Assembly (NCBI RefSeq): GCF_022012305.1 | Contig: NZ_JAKLTM010000002.1 | Location: forward strand, 682,001-746,000 | Reading direction: 5' to 3' | DNA length: 64,000 nucleotides | Origin: Ramlibacter paludis | GTDB taxonomy: Bacteria > Pseudomonadota > Gammaproteobacteria > Burkholderiales > Burkholderiaceae_C | Part shown: positions 59,013 through 64,000 of the stretch, one piece after another | Layout of the letters: each line of letters opens with the position of its first letter | Numbering within the stretch: position 1 is the first letter of the stretch | Made by a program: the position numbers and the translations under genes | The notes under the pieces: generated by a model | Told to the model about the DNA's origin: nothing | What the model saw: only the letters and a program-made list of their open reading frames with translations | Databases searched by the model: none

Positions 59013-59477
59013 ATGAAGCCGATTTTCTTCCTCGCCTCGCTCACCCTGGCCCTTTCCGCCACCGCCGCCGTGCAGGCTCAGGCCCCCGCCGCGGCGCCGC
59101 AGGCTGCCGCCAGCGCCAACGCCGAACTGGAAACCGCGGGCAAGAACGCCGCCCAGGGCTGGCTGCTGCTGCTGGATCGCCAGGACTGGGGCACGGCCTG
59201 GGACGCCTCGAGCGCCGTGTTCCGCCAGACTGTGCCGCTCGGCTCGTGGATGGATGCGATTCCCAAGGTGCGCCAGCCCTATGGCGCGCTGGTCGAACGC
59301 CAGGCCGTGGAAGCGATCTACAAGACCAGCCTGCCGGGCCGGCCCGACGGCCAGTACGTCACCGTGCTGTTCGCCAGCCAGTACAAGAACGAGAACGTCC
59401 ACGAGATCGTGACCACGGTGCGCGAGAGCGACGGCCGCTGGCGCGTGACGGGCTACAACCCCAAGCCGGTGAAGTGA
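59013..59477 (+). CDS. DUF4019 family periplasmic protein
   Basis: 154 residues. Signal peptide (1-23, AAVQAQA), then a compact domain with GWLLLLDRQDWGTAWDASSAVFRQTV, RQPYGALVERQ and DGRWRVTGYNPKPVK, matching DUF4019. Function unknown; probably a small secreted protein. Convergent with a DUF4142 gene, stop codons separated by 3 bases. Confidence 0.78.
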   Translation: MKPIFFLASLTLALSATAAVQAQAPAAAPQAAASANAELETAGKNAAQGWLLLLDRQDWGTAWDASSAVFRQTVPLGSWMDAIPKVRQPYGALVERQAVEAIYKTSLPGRPDGQYVTVLFASQYKNENVHEIVTTVRESDGRWRVTGYNPKPVK

Positions 59478-59480
59478 GGA

Positions 59481-60065
59481 TCAGACGGCGCGCTGCCCGC
59501 GCAGGGACGCGCCCGGCAAGGCCCGCGAAGCCTGCTCCACGTGGGTGCGCAGCACCGGCAGCTGCCGCTCGACCCAGGCCTTGAGCACCGAGTCCTCGGC
59601 CTGCGTCGCCATCTTCTCGTAGTTCACCACGTCCATCTGGTAGGTGCGCAGCACCGCCTCCTCGACATAGAGCCGATCGAACTGCGCGCCCTTGAGCTTG
59701 GACAGCTGCTTGATCAGCTTGTTCGCCTCGTTGGTGCTGAGGGGCATGGCCATGCCGCGCGACTGCAGCATGCGCAGCACCTCGGGCTGCGCCGTGCGGT
59801 GCCGCGCGAGCACCAGCTTGGCCAGCTCCTTCACCGCCGGATTGTTGCTGCGCGCCAGCGCGAGCTGCGACGCCTCGGCCTGCAGCCGGACGTGGGCCGA
59901 CGACTGCTGCAGGAAGTAGCGCTCCTGCCGCTGCGCGGGCGGCAGCGGCCTCGCGTCGCGCGAGTACTGGGGCGAGAGCTGGGCCAGCGCGGCGGGCGGC
60001 AGCGAGGCCGCCAGCAGCAGCGCGACAGCGATGAAGGGCGCGCGGGAAAGACGAAGCGTGTTCAC
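59481..60065 (-). CDS. DUF4142 family exported protein (copy 1)
   Basis: 194 residues from GTG 60065 (VNTLRLSRAPF); a longer frame exists but the signal peptide (about 1-28, AALAQ) starts here. All-helical DUF4142 domain with QQSSAHVRLQAEASQLALARSNNPAVKELAKLVLARH and a final helix. The domain resembles ferritin-like bundles, but no metal site is obvious. It follows DUF4142 copy 2 by 16 bases, so they form a two-gene unit. Confidence 0.75.
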   Translation of the reverse strand: MNTLRLSRAPFIAVALLLAASLPPAALAQLSPQYSRDARPLPPAQRQERYFLQQSSAHVRLQAEASQLALARSNNPAVKELAKLVLARHRTAQPEVLRMLQSRGMAMPLSTNEANKLIKQLSKLKGAQFDRLYVEEAVLRTYQMDVVNYEKMATQAEDSVLKAWVERQLPVLRTHVEQASRALPGASLRGQRAV

Positions 60066-60081
60066 GCGCCGATGATAGGGC

Positions 60082-60696
60082 TCAAGCGCCCTTCTTGCCG
60101 GCCTGCGGCAGCTTCTGCGCCATGGCGAGGTGGTCGCGCAAGCTCGGCAGCGTCTTGTCGATGAAAGCCTTGAGCTCCGCATCCTTCACGTCCTTGCCGG
60201 CCTTCTCGAACATCTTGATGGTCTTCTCGTGCGCCTTGATGCCGACCTCGCGCACGAAGTGCTCGTCGAAGTCGGCGCCGTTGCGCTTGCCGAGCTTGTC
60301 GATGTCGCGCCGCATGCCGTGGCCGGGTACCGCCGGCAGTTCCACGCCCTTCGCGTTGGCCAGCTTCACCAGCTCGTTATTGGCCGCCGTGTGCTGGTCG
60401 ACCAGCATGCTGGCGAAGCTCTTCACCTGCGCGTCGCTGGCCTTGGATGCGCCCAGCTGCCCGGCTTGCGCCTCGAACATGCCGCCCTCGGCCGCGTTCT
60501 CGATGAACTTGCGGTCGGCGCGCGCCAGCTTGTTCTTCGCGTCCGGCATGTTGCGCGTGCCCGTGCCGGGCTGCGCCGCGGGGGCGGCTTGGCCGCCCGT
60601 CATGGAACTGCCGGCGCCGGGCGCCGCGGATTGGGCCTGGGCCGCGCCCAGCGCGAGGGCCAGCGCTGCGGCGGCGACGTAAGCGATCTTGTTCAT
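60082..60696 (-). CDS. DUF4142 family exported protein (copy 2)
   Basis: 204 residues. Signal peptide (1-21, GAAQAQ), a Gly/Ala/Pro-rich linker (to about 50), then DUF4142: ADRKFIENAAEGGMFEAQAGQLGASKASDAQVKSFASMLVDQHTAANNELVKLANAKGVELP. Conserved histidines (DQH, EHF, AHEK) could bind metal. The role is unknown; family members are often stress-induced periplasmic proteins. First gene of the DUF4142 pair; separated from the upstream Gly/Tyr/Gln-rich gene by a strong terminator. Confidence 0.85.
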   Translation of the reverse strand: MNKIAYVAAAALALALGAAQAQSAAPGAGSSMTGGQAAPAAQPGTGTRNMPDAKNKLARADRKFIENAAEGGMFEAQAGQLGASKASDAQVKSFASMLVDQHTAANNELVKLANAKGVELPAVPGHGMRRDIDKLGKRNGADFDEHFVREVGIKAHEKTIKMFEKAGKDVKDAELKAFIDKTLPSLRDHLAMAQKLPQAGKKGA

Positions 60697-60709
60697 TCTT
60701 CGTTCTCCC

Positions 60710-60740
60710 GAAATGAAAGCGGCGCCGGTGACGGCGCCGC
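60710..60740 (-). terminator. intrinsic terminator after the Gly/Tyr/Gln-rich gene
   Basis: Perfect 9-bp arms GCGGCGCCG / CGGCGCCGC with loop GTGA (60719-60740), followed on the minus strand by TTTCATTTC. It ends the upstream gene 22 bases past its stop and just before the DUF4142 start. Confidence 0.75.
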
Positions 60741-60762
60741 GGTGGTCATGCGCGCCTGCGCA

Positions 60763-61932
60763 TCACTTGGTCTTGGACGACGAGGACGTTCCCGAGCTGC
60801 CGCTGCTGCCCGCGCTACCCGACAGGCTGCTGGAGCCGCTCTGGCCGGTGGAGCCGTAGCTGCCGGAGCCCGAGCTGCCGCTCGCGCCGCCGCCGCTCAT
60901 GCCGCCGCCCTGGTTCTGGCCCTGGCCGCCGCTGCGGCTGCTGCGCCAGCTGCTGAAGTCGTCGCTGAACTTCTTGTAGCGCTCCTCGCGCCACGACTGG
61001 TAGTCGTTGTCGAGGTTGCGGATCTGCTCCTCGCGCCACTGGTGGTACTCGGGGTCGTGCTGGCGCTGGCCGCTGCCGTAACCGCCACCGTAGCCCTGCT
61101 GCACGCCCGACACGTAGCCCTGGCTGCCGCCACCGTAGCCCTGGCCCTGGCCGCCCATGGAGCCGCCACGGCTGCCGTAGCTGCCCTGGTAGTAGGTGTC
61201 GCCCTGGCCGCCGTAATTGGCGCTACTGTGCTGGCCGCCGCCGCCATAGCCCTGGCTGCCGCCGCCGTAGCTGCCGCCGGTGTAGCCCTGGCCGCCGCCA
61301 CCGCCCATCTGGCCGTAGCCCTGGCCGCCGCTGCTGTAGCCGCCGCCCTGGCCGTATCCGCCTTGCTGGCCGACGCCGCCGCTCCAGCTGGATTGCTGGC
61401 CGCCATAACGGCCCCAGTCGCCCTGGCTGGCCTGGCCGCCCCAGCTGCCGCCGCCACCCTGGCCATAACGCTGGCCCGACTGGCCATAGCCCTGGCTGCC
61501 GCCGCCGTAGCCCTGGTTGTCGCCGAAGCCCTGGCTGCCGCCGCCGTAGCCGCTGCCTTGCCCGTAGGTGCTGCCGCCGTAGCTGCTGCCGTAGCCGGAC
61601 TGCTGCATGCCGCCGCGGTCGCCGCCGAACTCGCGGCCCGCCTCACCCCGGCCCCAGCTGCCCTGATGGCCGCCGCCGTACTCGCCGCCGGAACTGCCGC
61701 GGCCGTAGCCGTGGTTCTCGCCGCCGTAGCCGCCATAGCCCGACGACTGCTGGCCGCCGAACTCCGATCCGGACCGCTGGCCGTAGCCCTGCGATACCTG
61801 CGAACCCTGCGAGCCGTAGCCGCCGCCCTGCTGCTGGTTGTTGCCGCCGTAGCCCTGGCCGCGGTCCTGCTGCTGCTGGTCGCTGCCCCAGCGGCCTTGC
61901 CGGTCGCGGTCGTCGTAATCACGCGAAGCCAT
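60763..61932 (-). CDS. Gly/Tyr/Gln/Ser-rich low-complexity protein, prion-like
   Basis: 389 residues from ATG 61932 (AAGGAG 6 bases upstream). After a charged start (MASRDYDDRDRQGRW) about 260 residues consist of GYGGGSQGYGQ-type repeats rich in Tyr, Gln, Gly and Ser, like the low-complexity domains of FUS-type proteins. Then a structured island near residues 300-335 has three WR-centred units (YHQWREEQI, DYQSWREERY, DFSSWR), and the tail is Ser/Gly-rich. No signal peptide or TM, so cytosolic. It may form condensates. Monocistronic, with a 25-bp palindrome and a TCCTAC element upstream. Confidence 0.7.
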   Translation of the reverse strand: MASRDYDDRDRQGRWGSDQQQQDRGQGYGGNNQQQGGGYGSQGSQVSQGYGQRSGSEFGGQQSSGYGGYGGENHGYGRGSSGGEYGGGHQGSWGRGEAGREFGGDRGGMQQSGYGSSYGGSTYGQGSGYGGGSQGFGDNQGYGGGSQGYGQSGQRYGQGGGGSWGGQASQGDWGRYGGQQSSWSGGVGQQGGYGQGGGYSSGGQGYGQMGGGGGQGYTGGSYGGGSQGYGGGGQHSSANYGGQGDTYYQGSYGSRGGSMGGQGQGYGGGSQGYVSGVQQGYGGGYGSGQRQHDPEYHQWREEQIRNLDNDYQSWREERYKKFSDDFSSWRSSRSGGQGQNQGGGMSGGGASGSSGSGSYGSTGQSGSSSLSGSAGSSGSSGTSSSSKTK

Positions 61933-62007
61933 CTGATCTCCTTCAGGAAGTGGGTCGTTGTGAGGGAGGTGTTGCCTCCTTCGATCCACAACCTTAGGAC
62001 GCTGCAG

Positions 62008-62032
62008 GGAACGAGCTTGTCGGACAAGTTCC
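62008..62032. promoter_or_regulatory. palindrome upstream of the Gly/Tyr/Gln-rich gene
   Basis: CTTGTC-G-GACAAG (62016-62028) is a perfect 13-base palindrome, flanked by GGAAC and GTTCC halves to span 62008-62032. It lies 76-100 bases before the ATG, in a region also holding GTCCTAC on the minus strand (62045 region). A regulator-binding site is likely; the protein is unknown. Confidence 0.4.
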
Positions 62033-62063
62033 GCTTGGCCGTAGGACTGCTTTTGCGCCGTGT

Positions 62064-62882
62064 TCAGTGCGCGTGGGCGAAAGTACTCACGATGGTGACG
62101 AGCGCGATGCCGCCGAGCAACCAGGCGATCTGCGCGAGCGTTTCGCGCGCGCCCAACCGCCTCTGCAGTTGCGGGATCAGGTCGGCCAGCGCCACGTAGA
62201 TGAAGCTGCTGCTGGCCACGACCAGGAAGTACGGCAGGTAACCCACCAGCTGGTCGACGAGCCACCAGCCCACCAGTCCGCCCAGGGGCGTGACCGCGCC
62301 GGCGAGCGTGACCTTCACCAGCGCGGCGCGCCGGTTGCGGCTGGTCTGGCGCAGCACCGCGAGGTCGCCGATATGGTGCGGCACCTCGTGCGCGAGCACC
62401 GCCAGCGCGGCCACCAGCCCGAGATGGCGGTTGGCGATGAAGGCCGACGCGATGAGGATGCCGTCGCCGAAGCAATGCACGCTGTCGCCGGTGAGCACGG
62501 CCCAGCCGCCGCTGCGCGCGGGCGGATGCGAATGGTGATCGTGACCGTGATGGTCATGCTCGCCCTCGCCGGCGTCGTGATGGTGCTCGTGCCCGTGGTG
62601 CCAGAGCTCCGCCTTGTCCAGGAGGAAGAAGAACACCAGGCCCACCAGCAGCACCGCGAACAGCGGCTTGGGACCGGCCCTGCTCTCCAGCGCCTCGGGC
62701 AGCAGGTGCATGAACGAGGTGGCCAGCAGCGCGCCCGCGGCGAGGCTCAGGAGGTGCTGCTCCTTCAAGCCGCGCACGCGCGGCTCCGGTCCCCAGCCCA
62801 GGCGCATGAGGCCGGCGGCGAGCCACACGCTGCCGATGCCGGCGGCGAAGGTGGCTAACACGATGGTGAAGGCAGTGGTCAT
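62064..62882 (-). CDS. ZIP family metal (zinc) transporter
   Basis: 272 residues, eight TM helices. His-rich cytosolic loop (HHGHEHHHDAGEGEHDHHGHDHH, about 95-118) followed by the metal-transit helices DSVHCFGDGILIASAF (TM4) and LAHEVPHHIGD (TM5), variants of the HNxxDG and HExPHE motifs of ZIP proteins. It imports zinc or other divalent metals. The His-to-Cys/Phe changes in TM4 (VHCFGDG) differ from ZupB-type proteins and may alter metal choice. Probably monocistronic. Confidence 0.88.
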   Translation of the reverse strand: MTTAFTIVLATFAAGIGSVWLAAGLMRLGWGPEPRVRGLKEQHLLSLAAGALLATSFMHLLPEALESRAGPKPLFAVLLVGLVFFFLLDKAELWHHGHEHHHDAGEGEHDHHGHDHHSHPPARSGGWAVLTGDSVHCFGDGILIASAFIANRHLGLVAALAVLAHEVPHHIGDLAVLRQTSRNRRAALVKVTLAGAVTPLGGLVGWWLVDQLVGYLPYFLVVASSSFIYVALADLIPQLQRRLGARETLAQIAWLLGGIALVTIVSTFAHAH

Positions 62883-62928
62883 GGAAAGCCGCCTCTTCCA
62901 GGCGGCTGCGGCGGCTAGTGAATGGGGA

Positions 62929-63771
62929 TCAGGCCGCGCCGTTCGCCTGCATCCAGGCCAGCGCGCGCTGGAAGCCGTCCTCGGCCGGCCCCGGGCGGAA
63001 GCTGGGGCGGTAGTCGGCGTGGAAGGCGTGCGGCGTGTCGGGATAGACGACGAACTGCGAGGCCCGCGCGGCCGGCGTGCCGGTCGCGAGGACAGCCTTC
63101 ATCTTATCAACCGTGTCAAGCGGGATGCCGGTGTCGGCCCCGCCATAGAGCCCGAGCACCGGCGCGCGCAGCTGCGCCGCGATGTCGACCGGGTTGCGTG
63201 GCTGCAAGGCGTTGGGCGTGCCGACCAGGCGTCCGTACCAGGCCACGCCGGCTTTCACGGGGCCTTGCGCCGCATACAGCCAGGTGATGCGCCCGCCCCA
63301 GCAGAAGCCCGTGATCGCCGCGCGCTGCACGTCGCCGCCGTTCGCGCCCGCCCAGCGCAGCGCCCCATCGAGGTCGGCCAGCACCTGCGCATCGGGCGCC
63401 TGCGACACGACTTCGGCCATCAGCTTCGCGAGCTCGCCATAGCTGCCCGGGTCGCCCTGGCGCGCGAACAGCTCCGGCGCGATGGCGAGGTAGCCGGCGC
63501 GGGCGAAGCGCCGGGCCGTGTCGGCGATGTATTCGTGCACGCCGAAGACTTCGTGCACCACCAGCACCACCGGCAGCTTGCTGCGGCCGGCCGGCGCGGC
63601 GCGGAAGGCCGGCACCCGGAAGCCGTCCACCTCGTACGTGATCTCGCCGGTGACGAGGCCTTCGGAGGACGTGCGGATGGCGGTCTGGGCGACCAGGGGA
63701 GCGGCGGCGGCGGCGTAGCCCACGCCGAGGGCGGCCTTCAGTGCGGTGCGGCGGTTCATGGAGCGGTTCAT
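62929..63771 (-). CDS. dienelactone hydrolase family protein, Tat-exported
   Basis: 280 residues from ATG 63771 (another ATG at 63759). Tat-like leader MNRRTALKAALGVGYAAAAAPLVAQ, then the DLH fold with VVHEVFGVHEYI, the nucleophile C157 in GFCWGG, Asp in LYGGADTGIP and His in DTPHAFHADYRPS. It hydrolyses dienelactones or other esters. A cytosolic DLH would be expected for aromatic catabolism, so the exported form may act on other esters. Divergent from the tautomerase gene. Confidence 0.85.
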   Translation of the reverse strand: MNRSMNRRTALKAALGVGYAAAAAPLVAQTAIRTSSEGLVTGEITYEVDGFRVPAFRAAPAGRSKLPVVLVVHEVFGVHEYIADTARRFARAGYLAIAPELFARQGDPGSYGELAKLMAEVVSQAPDAQVLADLDGALRWAGANGGDVQRAAITGFCWGGRITWLYAAQGPVKAGVAWYGRLVGTPNALQPRNPVDIAAQLRAPVLGLYGGADTGIPLDTVDKMKAVLATGTPAARASQFVVYPDTPHAFHADYRPSFRPGPAEDGFQRALAWMQANGAA

Positions 63772-63821
63772 GCGGCGCAAGTCTAGGCACAATCCGCGGC
63801 AGGCAAACGAAGGAGAACCCC

Positions 63822-64000
63822 ATGCCCACCATCCGCGTCGAGATGTTCGAAGGCCGCACGCCGGAACAGAAGAAGAACCTCGTCCAGGCGCTCACGCAAG
63901 CCTGCGTCGAAACCCTGGGCAGCAAGGCCGAGAGCGTCGACGTGATCCTCTTCGACATCAAGAAGACGGATTGGGCGACGGGTGGGGAGCTGTGGTCGGA
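63822..64000 (+). CDS. 4-oxalocrotonate tautomerase family protein, C-terminus outside window
   Basis: Starts MPTIRVEMFEGRTPEQKKNL with Pro right after Met, the catalytic N-terminal proline of the tautomerase superfamily, and continues 59 residues to the window edge (ESVDVILFDIKKTDWATGG). AAGGAG lies 6 bases upstream. Members are about 60-70 residues, so nearly all of it is visible. It tautomerises 2-hydroxymuconate-type dienols or related keto acids. Its place beside dienelactone hydrolase suggests an aromatic degradation context, which is inference. Confidence 0.85.
   Translation, partial: MPTIRVEMFEGRTPEQKKNLVQALTQACVETLGSKAESVDVILFDIKKTDWATGGELWS

Noticed and set aside
60897..62027. Alternative minus-strand frame (376 codons, Ala/Arg/Thr-rich) over the low-complexity gene
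   Set aside because: Shadow of the Gly/Tyr/Gln gene in another frame; the real frame has a good ribosome-binding site and the ordered WR island.

Overview
The window is a high-GC chromosomal segment (core lines near 70% G+C by eye) that reads as a betaproteobacterium of the family Comamonadaceae, of the Ramlibacter/Variovorax type. This is inferred from several Bug-type (TctC) binding proteins with a TctABC system, a run of TakP-like TRAP binding proteins beside xseB-ispA-dxs, the tungstate ABC transporter with a ModE-like regulator, and DUF4142/DUF72/DUF885 genes. No rRNA, tRNA, CRISPR array, prophage or transposase was seen, and no gene-free stretch exceeds 300 bases. LAYOUT. 1-1.6 kb: a visibly AT-richer block (about 50% G+C in sampled lines) that looks like the end of an integron gene-cassette array on the minus strand. 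It holds a 2-TM protein gene whose stop codon lies in a candidate attC site, followed by a P-loop ATPase gene running off the window; no integrase gene is visible. 1.8-9 kb (minus): pseudouridine-5'-phosphate glycosidase coupled to a PlpD-like patatin/beta-barrel protein, a small protein coupled to a DEAD-box helicase, a Gly/Tyr-rich lipoprotein, and a DUF885 protein downstream of a 7TM hybrid histidine kinase. 11.7-15.5 kb: PIG-L deacetylase, two small proteins, and tungstate transporter tupB-tupC-tupA. 15.7-25.7 kb (plus): a 2378-residue cytosolic poly-HAMP hybrid kinase, a translationally coupled second hybrid kinase, and a ModE-like one-component regulator. 25.7-29.7 kb: a SenA/EgtB-like protein with a damaged iron site, TRAP permeases DctQM and a small membrane protein. 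29.7-37.3 kb (minus): a sugar-acid-type catabolic block (epimerase-like, DapA-like, TctC-TctB-TctA, TIM-barrel isomerase/epimerase, enolase-superfamily dehydratase). 37.3-45.8 kb (minus): YbaL-type K+/H+ antiporter, three tandem TRAP binding proteins that may serve the orphan DctQM pair, and isoprenoid genes xseB-ispA-dxs. 45.9-51 kb: Rieske oxygenase, EamA permease, sulfurtransferase SseA, a Bug protein coupled to an adenosine-deaminase-like enzyme. 51-62 kb: an envelope/stress-flavoured block (two lipoproteins, hemerythrin, CPA1 antiporter, alpha/beta hydrolase, hydrophilic protein, tyrosine phosphatase, two DUF4142 proteins, a Gly/Tyr/Gln-rich low-complexity protein), with a LexA-type operator between divergent UvrD-like helicase and DUF72 genes. 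62-64 kb: ZIP metal transporter, dienelactone hydrolase and the start of a tautomerase gene. The points most worth pursuing are the integron edge, the poly-HAMP kinase pair, the LexA-box pair, the SenA-like protein lacking iron ligands, and a TCCTAC motif shared by several stress-gene leaders.
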